Under the pieces are notes generated by a model that worked only from the letters and a program-made list of their open reading frames with translations, did not search any database and was not told the origin of the DNA. The position numbers were made by a program, and so were the translations under genes. Positions 28,986-38,187 of a stretch of 64,000 nucleotides of DNA are shown piece by piece; within the stretch, counting starts at the first letter, position 1; each line of letters begins with the position of its first letter. Source of the stretch: Saprospirales bacterium GYS_P2D (GTDB lineage Bacteria > Bacteroidota > Bacteroidia > Chitinophagales > Saprospiraceae); assembly GCA_009833045.1 (NCBI GenBank), contig WUUP01000002.1:595427-659426 (forward strand), written 5' to 3'.

Positions 28986-29390
28986 TCACAAATCGATCTG
29001 TACACCACTCGTGTCTCTCACCAGTGTAAACTCAAACTGATAAGCACGTATCTGGGTGGTCATCTGGAGGGTATCATCAGTCAGAGAGAGCACTTGATAC
29101 TCCATGGGTGTTGGATCTTCATGTCGTATCACTCCATCGATATAGCTATATGAGACCTGCTCATCTGAGCGTAGTAGATTAAACCTCATCATACTATCAT
29201 TTTCAAAATGAAAGTAGGCATCCTCCAGAGTGAGCGTAGGTCGACCATTGCGGATAGCCTCACTCATCATCCACCTACCTATGAGACTGGTGTCTGGCTC
29301 TGGCGCTGCTCGCTCACAACTCAGGACAATAAAAAAGCAGATGAACAACATCCATCTGCTTTTTATATATTTCTTTTTAGTATTTCTCAC
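28986..29390 (-). CDS. small lipocalin-like lipoprotein
   Basis: A protein of up to 134 residues with a lipoprotein signal (MLFICFFIVLSCE; lipobox cysteine) and a short beta-rich domain that begins SLIGRWMMSEAIRNGRP and has LTDDTLQMTT, as in the lipocalin-like family of small Bacteroidota lipoproteins. Two starts are possible: ATG at 29390 or ATG at 29351. The first 13 codons after 29390 are basic (RNTKKKYIKSRW) and lie inside a terminator-like hairpin (29332-29364); the ATG at 29351 starts directly at the hydrophobic signal. Function unknown. Confidence 0.75.
   Translation of the reverse strand: MRNTKKKYIKSRWMLFICFFIVLSCERAAPEPDTSLIGRWMMSEAIRNGRPTLTLEDAYFHFENDSMMRFNLLRSDEQVSYSYIDGVIRHEDPTPMEYQVLSLTDDTLQMTTQIRAYQFEFTLVRDTSGVQIDL
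29332..29364 (-). terminator. terminator-like hairpin after rplS, inside the lipoprotein start region
   Basis: Stem AAAAAGCAGATG (29332-29343), nine-base loop, CATCTGCTTTTT (29353-29364). On the minus strand it is followed by TTATTG, giving a U-rich tail. It lies 76 bases past the rplS stop and spans the first codons of the lipoprotein gene, so it probably ends most rplS transcripts. Confidence 0.65.
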
Positions 29391-29439
29391 ATTCTTACTG
29401 CTATGCTGTCATACTAAAACGTAAGAAGACATTTTTGTT

Positions 29440-29790
29440 TTATCTTCTCTGCTTTTCTTTGATCTTCGCTTTCTTGCCTATTAGGTCTCTGAGATAATAT
29501 AACTTAGCTCTTCTGACCTTTCCTCTCTTATTGATTTTGATCTCTACCACATTAGGTGAAGAAAGAGGGAAAATTCTTTCTACTCCATAGCTACCAGACA
29601 TCTTACGTACCGTGAACATTTTATTAGCTCCAGCACCAGCGATCTTGATGACGTCGCCTTTGAATATCTGGATTCTTTCTTTAGCTCCCTCCACGATTTT
29701 ATAGCTTACAGAGATATTATCTCCAGGTGCGAATGATGGGTGGTTATTCTCCTTTAAAAGCTGATCTTCTACGTATTTAATAGTGTCCAT
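29440..29790 (-). CDS. rplS: 50S ribosomal protein L19
   Basis: A 116-residue ribosomal protein. PSFAPGDNISVSYKIVEGAK, RIQIFKGDVIKIAG, YGVERIFPLSSPNVV and RAKLYYLRDLIGKKAKIKE are the L19 core in order. Length is normal. It has its own promoter box (29817-29850) and is upstream of a lipoprotein and rpsP on the same strand. The classic rpsP-rimM-trmD-rplS order is not kept. Confidence 0.97.
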   Translation of the reverse strand: MDTIKYVEDQLLKENNHPSFAPGDNISVSYKIVEGAKERIQIFKGDVIKIAGAGANKMFTVRKMSGSYGVERIFPLSSPNVVEIKINKRGKVRRAKLYYLRDLIGKKAKIKEKQRR

Positions 29791-29816
29791 TGTTGGCTAT
29801 TTTTCAAAAATGAGTG

Positions 29817-29850
29817 CAAATATAGGTCATTAATTATATATAAACACAAA
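29817..29850 (-). promoter_or_regulatory. promoter for rplS (-7 TATATTTG, -33 TTTG)
   Basis: On the minus strand: TATATTTG at 29824-29817 and TTTG at 29850-29847, spaced 22 bases, close to the Bacteroidota consensus of 19-21. The -7 box ends 27 bases before the rplS start. Confidence 0.6.
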
Positions 29851-29876
29851 TATTCTTTCCACAAAAAAATATTTCT

Positions 29877-32219
29877 TTATCTGATCAATGTGGCCGATCC
29901 TTCGTAGGACTCTCTGTCCCCTCTCGGGGCCCGCCATTCGGCATGACACATGTACACTCCAGGTGGTAGCATAGCACCAGAATTATTGAGCTGACCATTC
30001 CAGCCTTCAGTAGGCATATCCGACTCAAATACGATCTTTCCCCAGCGATCATAGATAGTGAGTCTATAGTCATTGACCAGTTCTACAGATCCAACCCCTC
30101 TGAATTGATCGTTATCTCCATCATTATTCGGAGTAAAGGCATTAGGAAACTGCATAGTTGCTACAGGTATTACATCGACTATCTGAGTAATCGTATCCAT
30201 ACACCCATTAGTGCTCGTAGCATACAGCGTGACAAAATGAACTCCCGTATCTCGATAAGTGTGTGTTGGACTCTGCTCAAATGATATCCCACCATCTCCA
30301 AACTCCCAATAATACTCTACAGCACCCACGGTACCATTGAGAAAGCTCACAGTGCTATTATTGATATCTATTCTATCAGCTGGAGGACTGACATCAAAAT
30401 CAGCATCAGGCCCCATCTGTACATTGATCCAACTCGGGAAAGTGCGAGTAGCTAAACAACCCAATGGAGATATAATATCTACAGAAACTGAATACACCCC
30501 ATCATCTTCATAAGTATGAGTCGGTGACAAATCAAACTGCTCATCCTCATCACTACCATCTCCAAAATCCCAGAAAATCTCATAGCTATCATCGATCGGC
30601 GTAGTCAGATTATTAAAAGTCACTTCTGCGGGTTCGCATCCTATAAATTTAGAAGGCTCTACTATGATCAAATTGGGAGCGGGAGCATAGAGCAGATCTT
30701 GCGTCTCTGTATCGCTACATCCATTATTGTCCGTGACAGTGAGCGAGACATCATAGTCCCCTGGGATATCGTATAGATGCCTCGGATTGACTTGTGACTG
30801 TCCATTACCATCATCAAAATCCCACTCATAGGAGACAATGAAATTATTATCATCTGTCTCAGAAAACTGTGTAAATGTCACAGGTCCCGCTACGCATGTG
30901 TCATATGCTGAAGAGAATTCGGCGTCAAGCCCAGGAAGTATTCTGACTGTGACAAATGCACTGTCCGTACAATTAGGAATTCCCTCATTGACGATCATCT
31001 TAGCATCATAGATACCGTACTCTGGAAAAGTAATCAAAGGATCTCGCTGAAAAGAAGTAACTACATCAACCCCAACCTCAAACTCCCAAGTATAACTCAC
31101 TATATCCTGCAATCGAGTACTTCTATTTTGAAACTGAACATCAAAGTCCCCACATGATATCACATCAAAATTCTTACCTACTGACATATCACTTACTATG
31201 TCTGCATTGACTGCTTTCTCACAGGCTGATACGATGAACTGAAAATCTCTCCTAATAGTCGAGAGTAATACGCCATCTCGATACTCATTAGCACAGACGG
31301 CCATGACGTGCTCGCCAATGATGGTGGGCACTCCTGATACCAGACCAGTGACTGGATCTACACCTACTACTGGATCTCCGCCCATCGGGGCTAATGATGT
31401 AAATGATGGGGATAAAAAGCCTACACGTCTGAATCCATCTGGAGTACACGCCGAAGGCTCTGGCACAGGGGTACTGTTGCAATCAGAAGTAGGTGCATTA
31501 CCATTAGTACCTCCTGATGATAATGGTGTACAAAACTCATAAACTACTTCATCTCCCTCGACATCGCTTGCGCTATGATCGTACTCCAGTTCAAATCCTG
31601 CACAGACTATTAGCGGAGGAAACTCATTGAATACTGGACTATTATTACATGTTTTGAGCGCCTCAGGTGTGATCTCCACTGAGAATACCGCTCCATAGCT
31701 ACCAGGATTGACAATATTGGATATGCTCTCACTCCTACAGCAGCGCTGATAAGTGATCAAATAATTAGACTCAATAATATCCAGCTCAATGTCAAATGTG
31801 TATAATCCTCGCTCGACATCTATCGCAGGAGGAGTAATAAGACACGGCGGATCATTGGGTGGTACGGGCTGTATAGACGTCGGCCGTATGGGGTCCGTCT
31901 TTTGGACATAGGTCCATGTCCGGCCATTTGACCTGTATACGCCAAACTCAGCTCCTCGACTATTGCCATTGCCCCGACCATCTCCATCAAAATAGGCACA
32001 CTCCTCACCATTAGTCGAGCATCGATTATCTCGGTACATCTGAAACTCGAAATGAAGCAAGACTTTATTATTGATCGTATCTAACTGTAAGCACTCGTAG
32101 AATACGTCTCCACCGATGATATGTTTGGCAGAAGCCACTCCTGAGAAAAGAAGCAATAAAGCGAAAACATTGATATATCTAAAAAAAATTAGATTTTTGC
32201 CTGAATTTTTCATGAGCAC
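29877..32219 (-). CDS. secreted PKD-domain protein with gliding-motility-type C-terminal domain
   Basis: A 780-residue secreted protein. It has a signal peptide (INVFALLLLFSGVASA), then a conserved N-terminal domain (KHIIGGDVFYECL, YRDNRC) shared with the fragment at 1-220. From about residue 350 there are four PKD-like repeats with the WDFGDG/WEFGDGG core, for example YEWDFDDGNGQS, IFWDFGDGSDED and YYWEFGDGGISF. The last ~90 residues are a CHU_C/T9SS type B sorting domain (FPNAFTPNNDGDNDQFRG, IYDRWGKIVFES, MLPPGVYMCHAEW). It is therefore probably exported by the type IX system and fixed to the surface. Adhesive or structural role inferred. Confidence 0.92.
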   Translation of the reverse strand: MLMKNSGKNLIFFRYINVFALLLLFSGVASAKHIIGGDVFYECLQLDTINNKVLLHFEFQMYRDNRCSTNGEECAYFDGDGRGNGNSRGAEFGVYRSNGRTWTYVQKTDPIRPTSIQPVPPNDPPCLITPPAIDVERGLYTFDIELDIIESNYLITYQRCCRSESISNIVNPGSYGAVFSVEITPEALKTCNNSPVFNEFPPLIVCAGFELEYDHSASDVEGDEVVYEFCTPLSSGGTNGNAPTSDCNSTPVPEPSACTPDGFRRVGFLSPSFTSLAPMGGDPVVGVDPVTGLVSGVPTIIGEHVMAVCANEYRDGVLLSTIRRDFQFIVSACEKAVNADIVSDMSVGKNFDVISCGDFDVQFQNRSTRLQDIVSYTWEFEVGVDVVTSFQRDPLITFPEYGIYDAKMIVNEGIPNCTDSAFVTVRILPGLDAEFSSAYDTCVAGPVTFTQFSETDDNNFIVSYEWDFDDGNGQSQVNPRHLYDIPGDYDVSLTVTDNNGCSDTETQDLLYAPAPNLIIVEPSKFIGCEPAEVTFNNLTTPIDDSYEIFWDFGDGSDEDEQFDLSPTHTYEDDGVYSVSVDIISPLGCLATRTFPSWINVQMGPDADFDVSPPADRIDINNSTVSFLNGTVGAVEYYWEFGDGGISFEQSPTHTYRDTGVHFVTLYATSTNGCMDTITQIVDVIPVATMQFPNAFTPNNDGDNDQFRGVGSVELVNDYRLTIYDRWGKIVFESDMPTEGWNGQLNNSGAMLPPGVYMCHAEWRAPRGDRESYEGSATLIR

Positions 32220-32282
32220 TCGTACTTGGGTCTTTACTTAACGTAAGGGATTAAGGTAGTGTTTTGTAATATCCCAAACAAG

Positions 32283-32873
32283 ATGAAATCTTACGACGTA
32301 ATGTCGCCTGTATATATAGATGAGATAGAAAGAGCTATCAAAGCACTAAAACGTGGTCAAGTCATCCTCTACCCGACAGATACTGTCTGGGGACTCGGCT
32401 GTGACATCGACAACAGTGCTGCTGTAGAGCGTATCTATGAGATCAAAAAGCAAAAGAAAAAAGGTAATATGGTGCTGATCGTAGATGATATAGACCTACT
32501 CAAAGACTATGTCGAGGAGGTCCATCCACGTATAGAGACACTCCTCATCTATCATGAGAGTCCACTCACCGTCGTATACCCCGCCACTGAAGACATCCCT
32601 GAGTACATGCGAAATCCTGAAAACACTATCGCTGTACGTATTACAAAAGATCATTTTTGCCAGGAGCTCATACGAGGTATCAAAAAACCGCTCTTAGCGA
32701 CACTACCAATATATGAGGGCCAGAAAGATATTCCACTAAATTTTGAGAATATCGACTCCCAAATCAAAAAAGCAGCAGACTACGTAGTAGACATCAATCA
32801 AGATAAAAGTGGCGAACCATCTGTGATGGCTCGGTATAATCACAAAGGAGACTTAGAGTTTTTGAGGAGATAG
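32283..32873 (+). CDS. L-threonylcarbamoyladenylate synthase, YrdC/YciO type
   Basis: A 196-residue protein of the YrdC/Sua5 fold, which makes threonylcarbamoyl-AMP for the t6A modification of tRNA. ILYPTDTVWGLGCD is the nucleotide-binding entry; RIYEIKKQKKKGNMVLIVDD and SPLTVVYPA follow. It lacks the extra C-terminal Sua5 domain and is short; the YciO branch of the fold has less certain activity. The frame also allows GTG at 32259, but ATG at 32283 gives a normal N-terminus. It overlaps the convergent S41 protease gene by 21 bases (32853-32873). Confidence 0.85.
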   Translation: MKSYDVMSPVYIDEIERAIKALKRGQVILYPTDTVWGLGCDIDNSAAVERIYEIKKQKKKGNMVLIVDDIDLLKDYVEEVHPRIETLLIYHESPLTVVYPATEDIPEYMRNPENTIAVRITKDHFCQELIRGIKKPLLATLPIYEGQKDIPLNFENIDSQIKKAADYVVDINQDKSGEPSVMARYNHKGDLEFLRR

Positions 32874-34319
32874 AATCTGATCATATCTATCTGTAGTGAT
32901 GATATCATAAGCCTCTGCTATATGCAGATCAAAGAACTCTTCGCTGATATAGGGCTCAGCTACTCGTGTCTCGGATAAAAACCAAACCATTTCTCCGGAG
33001 ATATACTCTCGACAGCTGCCCACATTTCGATTTTGAGTAAATGAATTCGCTATCTCCTTAGCATCTTCTGAAGTTATCTCGTTTATCGATATTTGCTCAT
33101 TCTCGATCAAATAAGCTATATAATCACGTTCACGGTATATATCACAGCTATCTGAAATTAGCACATCGGGACCTACCCCGTACTCTACATTGATAGGCCT
33201 TTTTTGATGGATGGTATATACTGTATCCAGATCTACAGCCGACCCCTTAGCTATGGATCTGCCTGATGGGAGGAGATACTCCCCTACTGTCAGGCTGATA
33301 GACCCTCCGTTACTGAGTTCATAGTTTTGCTGAATCTTACCTTTGCCAAAAGAATGTTGGCCTACGACTACAGCTCGATCAAGATCCTGTAGGCTCCCTG
33401 CTACTATCTCACTGGCAGAAGCTGAGCGCTCGTCTATTAACACGACTATACGATCCAAATTGATAAAGGTTCTGCCATTTGACTTGTACTCAGTCATATT
33501 TTCCTTGTTGTCTATCGTACTGACCAGTGTGACCTGCGGTTCGGATATCATTTGATTCAATATTTTGACAGATTCGTCAAGTAGTCCTCCTGGATTGGAT
33601 CTGAGGTCCAAAATAAGATGCTCTACTCGATGTCCTTTATTCTTGAGTTCTTCGAGATCTTCCATAAAGGACCTGTAAGCATGCTGGCTAAACTGATTGA
33701 TACGGCTATAGATGATTGAGTCCTTACCTAAGATCAGCGTCTTAGTCGATGGTACATCTATCTGACGCTGAGCTACCTTATACTTGATTTCATCATCGCC
33801 CCTCAGTACTGTGATATCGAGCGTTCTATCCGCTCGCATGAGGATATGTAGCGAATCCATAGAAACTGAACTATCCATCACGACCTCATCTAATGCGATG
33901 ATTTCATCACCTCTCATCACGCCTGACTCTTCTGCGGGACTATCGGCGACTACATTCGTGACATAAAATCGATCTGCATAAGGAAATACTTCTAAGCCTC
34001 GCCCTTCGTAGATACCGTTGATATAGTTTTTGTAATGATGATGATGCATCCCATCCCAATAATTACTGTAGTCATCCAGCGTAGATATCATGGAGCGAAT
34101 CGCCTCATCGGTAAGTTCATTAGTATCTATAGCTCCGTAGTATTTTTCATTGATATGCTGCACTGCCTCATACACCGCTTCATCATCAGATGGGATATAT
34201 GCCTTTATAAGACCATCTTTTGATAGACTTTGGTCAAACTTCATCCCTATCAGCATCCCAAATGCCGCTATCACGCTGACCAGCAGCGGAATCCATATTT
34301 CAATTCTTCTAAAATTCAA
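32853..34319 (-). CDS. S41 family C-terminal-processing serine peptidase
   Basis: A 488-residue membrane-anchored protease (N-terminal helix about 8-26). A PDZ domain lies at about 105-180 (VVADSPAEESGVMRGDEIIALD). The peptidase domain shows LILDLRSNPGGLLDESV, the nucleophile region DERSASASEIVAG (298-308 or so) and the paired catalytic lysine in HSFGKGKIQQ (about K326). CtpA-type enzymes trim C-termini of periplasmic proteins. A His stretch MHHHHY at about 91-96 has no known role. Its last 21 bases overlap the tsaC-like gene on the other strand. Confidence 0.94.
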   Translation of the reverse strand: MNFRRIEIWIPLLVSVIAAFGMLIGMKFDQSLSKDGLIKAYIPSDDEAVYEAVQHINEKYYGAIDTNELTDEAIRSMISTLDDYSNYWDGMHHHHYKNYINGIYEGRGLEVFPYADRFYVTNVVADSPAEESGVMRGDEIIALDEVVMDSSVSMDSLHILMRADRTLDITVLRGDDEIKYKVAQRQIDVPSTKTLILGKDSIIYSRINQFSQHAYRSFMEDLEELKNKGHRVEHLILDLRSNPGGLLDESVKILNQMISEPQVTLVSTIDNKENMTEYKSNGRTFINLDRIVVLIDERSASASEIVAGSLQDLDRAVVVGQHSFGKGKIQQNYELSNGGSISLTVGEYLLPSGRSIAKGSAVDLDTVYTIHQKRPINVEYGVGPDVLISDSCDIYRERDYIAYLIENEQISINEITSEDAKEIANSFTQNRNVGSCREYISGEMVWFLSETRVAEPYISEEFFDLHIAEAYDIITTDRYDQILSPQKL

Positions 34320-34368
34320 GATTATTTTAGTTATATATCATTGTATAGAATAAAATCTCATATAAAAA

Positions 34369-34400
34369 TTGCAAATGAAGCCAAAATTAAACTACTTTTG
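34369..34400 (+). promoter_or_regulatory. promoter candidate (TTG, N21, TACTTTTG) upstream of the Lrp regulator
   Basis: TTG (34369-34371) is spaced 21 bases from TACTTTTG (34393-34400), matching the Bacteroidota consensus. The Lrp start is 184 bases further on, so the leader would be long; I see no gene in 34401-34584, only a TTGGATG/CATCCAA inverted pair about 75 bases apart. Confidence 0.45.
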
Positions 34401-34584
34401 ACATGTTGGATGGCATTTATAGAATAGTTCTAATTATTGCCCCTTTAATAAGACATCAACTCACATTTTTTCTAAAAATATGGGCTCATCCAACAATGAA
34501 AAGTAAACCACATTTAGTATTACATAGTTGTCTTGATAGACGACGTGTTTCACCCTTTACACATTATTAATCTAATAAAGCCAT

Positions 34585-35094
34585 ATGAAACAGAAGTATG
34601 ATTTAGACGAAACGGATTTGAGCATTATCTCTATGATGCTGGAAGATGCTAAGACATCTTATGCAGAAATAGGGCAACGCTTGTTCGTTTCGGGCGGTAC
34701 TGTCCATGTGAGGCTCAAGAAGCTCACTGAGATGGGAATCATCACAGGCTCTAAACTGAAAGTAAACTTCTCCAAACTTGGATTTGACATCATAGCATTC
34801 TTAGGTATCTTCCTCGAGAAAAGCCAATACTACAATGATGTCATCAAGGATCTAAACGAAATCCCAGAGGTCGTATCAGCACATTACACTACAGGCAACT
34901 ATAGCATTTTTGCTCGTCTAATGTGTAGAGATACAGATCATCTACGTGAAGTCCTGTCTAATAAGATCCAAAAGATCGAAGGTATCCAACGTACAGAGAC
35001 GTTTATCTCTCTAGAAGAGTCTATCAATAGACCTCCACAGGTCTTAGAAGACACTAAGGGCGAAAAGAAAGAGAAAAAGAAGAAAGGGAAATAA
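34585..35094 (+). CDS. Lrp/AsnC family transcriptional regulator
   Basis: A 169-residue regulator. The N-terminal winged helix (LDETDLSIISMMLEDAKTSY, then GTVHVRLKKLTEMGIITG) binds DNA; the C-terminal ligand/RAM domain (about 70-150) holds PEVVSAHYTTGNYSIFARL. The last ~15 residues are lysine- and glutamate-rich (GEKKEKKKKGK), an unusual added tail. It ends 25 bases before the convergent rpoD stop, and a shared hairpin lies between them. Confidence 0.93.
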   Translation: MKQKYDLDETDLSIISMMLEDAKTSYAEIGQRLFVSGGTVHVRLKKLTEMGIITGSKLKVNFSKLGFDIIAFLGIFLEKSQYYNDVIKDLNEIPEVVSAHYTTGNYSIFARLMCRDTDHLREVLSNKIQKIEGIQRTETFISLEESINRPPQVLEDTKGEKKEKKKKGK

Positions 35095-35106
35095 GAATTA
35101 ATAAAG

Positions 35107-35132
35107 CTTAGGAGCTTTATTAAGCTCCTAAG
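35107..35132. terminator. bidirectional terminator between the Lrp gene and rpoD
   Basis: Perfect 11-base inverted repeat: CTTAGGAGCTT (35107-35117), loop TATT, AAGCTCCTAAG (35122-35132). Downstream on the plus strand is TAATTCTTTAATAG, on the minus strand CTTTATTAATTC. It includes the rpoD stop codon (35120-35122) and its last codons. Confidence 0.75.
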
Positions 35133-35989
35133 TAATTCTTTAATAGTTTGCTGCGAGACGAAGATCTCAACTTGTTAATCGCTTTATCCTTGATCTGACG
35201 TACTCTCTCTCGAGTCAGACCAAATCGCTCCCCGATATCCTCTAATGAAAGCGGGTGCTCCACTCCGATACCAAAGTATAGCTTAATCACATCACACTGA
35301 CGCTCTGTCAATGTACCTAATGATCTCTCAATCTCTGTACGGAGTGACTGTCCATGTGACAGACTCGCATCGGTGCCAGGAGTTTTATCATTTTCGAGTA
35401 CATCGAGTAGGGAGTTGTCCTCACCATCTACGAAAGGTGCATCCATAGATACATGACGAGCCGCTACTCCAAGAGTGGTCTCTACCTCTTCAGCAGTGAT
35501 CTCGAGTAGATCAGCAAGCTCTCCAGCAGACGGCTCACGCTCAAACTCCTGCTCAAGCTCCGAGAAAGCTCTATTGATCTTATTGAGGGAGCCCACTTTA
35601 TTGAGTGGCAGTCTTACGATACGAGACTGCTCTGCCAGTGCCTGTAGGATCGACTGACGGATCCACCATACGGCATAAGAGATAAACTTAAATCCACGAG
35701 TCTCATCAAATCGCTGTGCAGCTTTGATCAATCCGAGGTTTCCTTCATTGATCAAATCACTGAGTGATAGTCCTTGGTTTTGATATTGTTTGGCTACTGA
35801 TACTACGAATCTGAGGTTAGCTTTAGTCAATCTTTCGAGCGCTTCTTGGTCGCCCTCTTTGATTTTTTTAGCGAGCTCTACTTCTTCTTCTGGAGTGAGT
35901 AGGTCGACTTTTCCTATTTCTTGTAAATATTTTTCTAAGGATTGACTTTCACGATTTGTGATCGATTTCGTAATCTTCAGCTGCCTCAT
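35120..35989 (-). CDS. rpoD: primary RNA polymerase sigma factor, short Bacteroidota type
   Basis: A 289-residue sigma-70 factor without region 1.1, the normal size of the housekeeping sigma in Bacteroidota. Region 1.2 ([20 protein letters not shown]), region 2 ([39 protein letters not shown]), region 3 ([17 protein letters not shown]) and region 4 ([20 protein letters not shown]) are all present. It should recognise the TTTG-N19-TAnnTTTG promoters seen across this window. A TATATTTG box precedes it (36033-36040). Confidence 0.96.
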   Translation of the reverse strand: MRQLKITKSITNRESQSLEKYLQEIGKVDLLTPEEEVELAKKIKEGDQEALERLTKANLRFVVSVAKQYQNQGLSLSDLINEGNLGLIKAAQRFDETRGFKFISYAVWWIRQSILQALAEQSRIVRLPLNKVGSLNKINRAFSELEQEFEREPSAGELADLLEITAEEVETTLGVAARHVSMDAPFVDGEDNSLLDVLENDKTPGTDASLSHGQSLRTEIERSLGTLTERQCDVIKLYFGIGVEHPLSLEDIGERFGLTRERVRQIKDKAINKLRSSSRSKLLKNYLGA

Positions 35990-36032
35990 ATATCAATTAC
36001 TATGGTTAAGAAAATGTAAAATTAAGCGTGGA

Positions 36033-36040
36033 CAAATATA
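36033..36040 (-). promoter_or_regulatory. -7 promoter box for rpoD
   Basis: CAAATATA on the plus strand is TATATTTG on the minus strand, 44 bases upstream of the rpoD start; no -33 TTTG is visible at 19-21 bases. Confidence 0.5.
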
Positions 36041-36197
36041 TACGATATAGCATTATAATGCTGAAAAGTTAAGTTGAGCTCATGATAATTATGTTGGCAA
36101 AAAAAGATCTTACTTTTTTGAATATGTGAGATAAAAATTATTTATTGCCGCCAATCCGCAACAATGCGTTTAATAATTACACCATAAAAGAGAGAGA

Positions 36198-36575
36198 ATG
36201 GAAAGGGTCAAATGCCAACATGAATACATCTTCCGAGCATCACCTGCCATACTATATAGATTTATTACGACACCAGAGTGCTTAGTGAGATGGTTTTGTG
36301 ATTCGGTAGATATACAGGATGATGTATATACCTATGAGTGGCAGGGATCAGAAGAGGTCGCAGAGATGATCGATGATATCGAAGAAGAGCGTATAAGATT
36401 TGAATGGGATGATGCTGAAGATGGTGAATATCTCGAATATAGAATGTACAAGTCTGATGTCACTAATGAGACGATACTCGAGATCACTGACTTCTGTGAT
36501 AAAGATGAAACAGACGAGCAGAAAGACTACTGGAATAATCTCATCGTCAAACTAAAGACTGAAACTGGGGGATAA
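36198..36575 (+). CDS. START-like (SRPBCC) domain protein
   Basis: A 125-residue protein of the SRPBCC/AHSA1 ligand-binding fold. HEYIFRASPAILYRFITTPE and LVRWFCDSVDI match the first helices and strands, and the acidic middle (EEVAEMIDDIEEERIRFEWD) is typical of Bacteroidota START-like proteins. No catalytic residues are evident. It stands alone between rpoD and the DegP-like gene; ligand unknown. Confidence 0.82.
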   Translation: MERVKCQHEYIFRASPAILYRFITTPECLVRWFCDSVDIQDDVYTYEWQGSEEVAEMIDDIEEERIRFEWDDAEDGEYLEYRMYKSDVTNETILEITDFCDKDETDEQKDYWNNLIVKLKTETGG

Positions 36576-36640
36576 GCCATCTAAGACACTACGAAGCTCA
36601 GCGGCATACGATTAAGTCAACAAAGACGTTTCTTTTGGTG

Positions 36641-36660
36641 CTAATGATAATGACCATTAG
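36641..36660. promoter_or_regulatory. inverted repeat just upstream of the DegP-like gene
   Basis: CTAATG (36641-36646) and CATTAG (36655-36660) flank an AT-rich centre, 14 bases before the start at 36675. It could be an operator or mRNA hairpin next to the ribosome-binding region. Single occurrence, no known factor. Confidence 0.25.
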
Positions 36661-36674
36661 ATAATCAAAAAAAA

Positions 36675-38114
36675 ATGTCAGTAAAATCTATTCAAAAGAA
36701 GGCCTTTTATTTCACTATGATGATTTGCGTCATGGTGGTAGGACTATTAGTCTATCATCAGTGGCTGACTGATCACATACTGGATAGAATAGAGCATGAG
36801 CGAAGTACGGTCAACTATTTTCAAATGGCGGATACTGACCCCATATCTAAGCGAATCCACAGAATATCTGATCACACCCCGAATCACTTTGTCAAAGCGG
36901 CAGAACGCAGCACGTCTTCAGTGGTATATATCATCGCCTATGAGAAAGTAGAAGGCTCTTTTTTTTCTGAAGGATTCACTCGTGAGAAGGGATCTGGAGT
37001 CATCATCAGCGAAGATGGCTACATAGTCACTAACTATCATGTAGTAAAAGATGCTGACTTCATTGAGATCACCTTAGAAGACAAAAGAGAATTCGTAGCT
37101 GAGGTCATAGGGACAGATGAATCCACCGATCTCGCTCTACTCAAGATAGAGGCTAAGCAGCTACCCTCATTAGTATTTGCTAATTCGGATAGCCTCCAAG
37201 TGGGTGAATGGATACTGGCTATTGGTAATCCTTTTGGGCTAAAGTCTACAGTCACAGCGGGCATCGTCAGTGCCAAGGCTCGGAGCATAGATGCACTCAG
37301 CAAAAACGATATAGAGTCTTTCATACAGACAGATGCCGTCATCAATCCAGGCAGTAGCGGAGGGGCACTTGTCAATACGGATGGTCTCCTCATGGGAATA
37401 TTCACCGCTATCATATCCAGCAATGGAAATTATGAGGGGCTGTCATTTGCCATCCCATCCAATCTGGCCAGAAAAGTGATTATCGATCTCAAAGAATTCG
37501 GGTCGGTACAACGTGGAAAACTGGGGATATCTGTGACTGACGTGAATGCAGATATAGCTAAAAAGCTAAAACTCAATCAAATCACCGGAGTACATGTCAG
37601 TACTGTGAACTTAAACAGTGCTGCAGCAGAAGGAGGCCTTAAGAAAAACGATGTGATAATCGCCATAGACGGTATCGATATCAAGAATAGTTCTTCTTTT
37701 TATGAAGTGATCAATCAATATCGCCCTGGTGATAAGTTAACTCTACAATTTATCCGAAAGAACCAGATCAGTGAGCAGAGTATTACCCTCCGCAATCATC
37801 TTAATACCACTGACTATATCTCCGTACGCTCCGACAAAGAGCTGCGAGAACTCGGCATAGAGATACGTGATCTCAACTCTATCGAAAAAGCTCGTATCAA
37901 TAGTGAGGGTATCATGATCATCAGTATCTCCAAGGGTAGCGTGATCGCTAATACCAACATGGAGCCTGGATTCATCGTAGAATACTTTAACGATCAGAAA
38001 GTAAATACGACTCAAGAATTCATAAAACTCCTAAAAGAGACTACCGGCAGTATCAAGCTGATGGGATTTTATGAAAGGTATCCAGGCCGATATCCATATA
38101 CATTTGAGCGCTGA
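36675..38114 (+). CDS. DegP/HtrA-type trypsin-like serine protease
   Basis: A 479-residue envelope protease with an N-terminal membrane anchor (about 10-27). The catalytic triad is H122 (VTNYHVVKD), D152 (STDLALLKIE) and S228 (NPGSSGGALV). One clear PDZ domain follows (GVHVSTVNLNSAAAEGGLKK), with a second PDZ-like segment in the C-terminal 100 residues. HtrA enzymes degrade or refold damaged envelope proteins. An inverted repeat (36641-36660) sits just upstream. Confidence 0.95.
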   Translation: MSVKSIQKKAFYFTMMICVMVVGLLVYHQWLTDHILDRIEHERSTVNYFQMADTDPISKRIHRISDHTPNHFVKAAERSTSSVVYIIAYEKVEGSFFSEGFTREKGSGVIISEDGYIVTNYHVVKDADFIEITLEDKREFVAEVIGTDESTDLALLKIEAKQLPSLVFANSDSLQVGEWILAIGNPFGLKSTVTAGIVSAKARSIDALSKNDIESFIQTDAVINPGSSGGALVNTDGLLMGIFTAIISSNGNYEGLSFAIPSNLARKVIIDLKEFGSVQRGKLGISVTDVNADIAKKLKLNQITGVHVSTVNLNSAAAEGGLKKNDVIIAIDGIDIKNSSSFYEVINQYRPGDKLTLQFIRKNQISEQSITLRNHLNTTDYISVRSDKELRELGIEIRDLNSIEKARINSEGIMIISISKGSVIANTNMEPGFIVEYFNDQKVNTTQEFIKLLKETTGSIKLMGFYERYPGRYPYTFER

Positions 38115-38187
38115 TGAGCTAATAAAACTTAGTATTCAGGATATTTTTATTTAGTTTCGGATTAGCTTTCATCAAAGATCAGTAATC

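Noticed and set aside
34085..34319. His stretch MHHHHY in the S41 protease as a metal site
   Set aside because: Lies between the anchor and the PDZ domain, not near the catalytic residues; probably a chance run.
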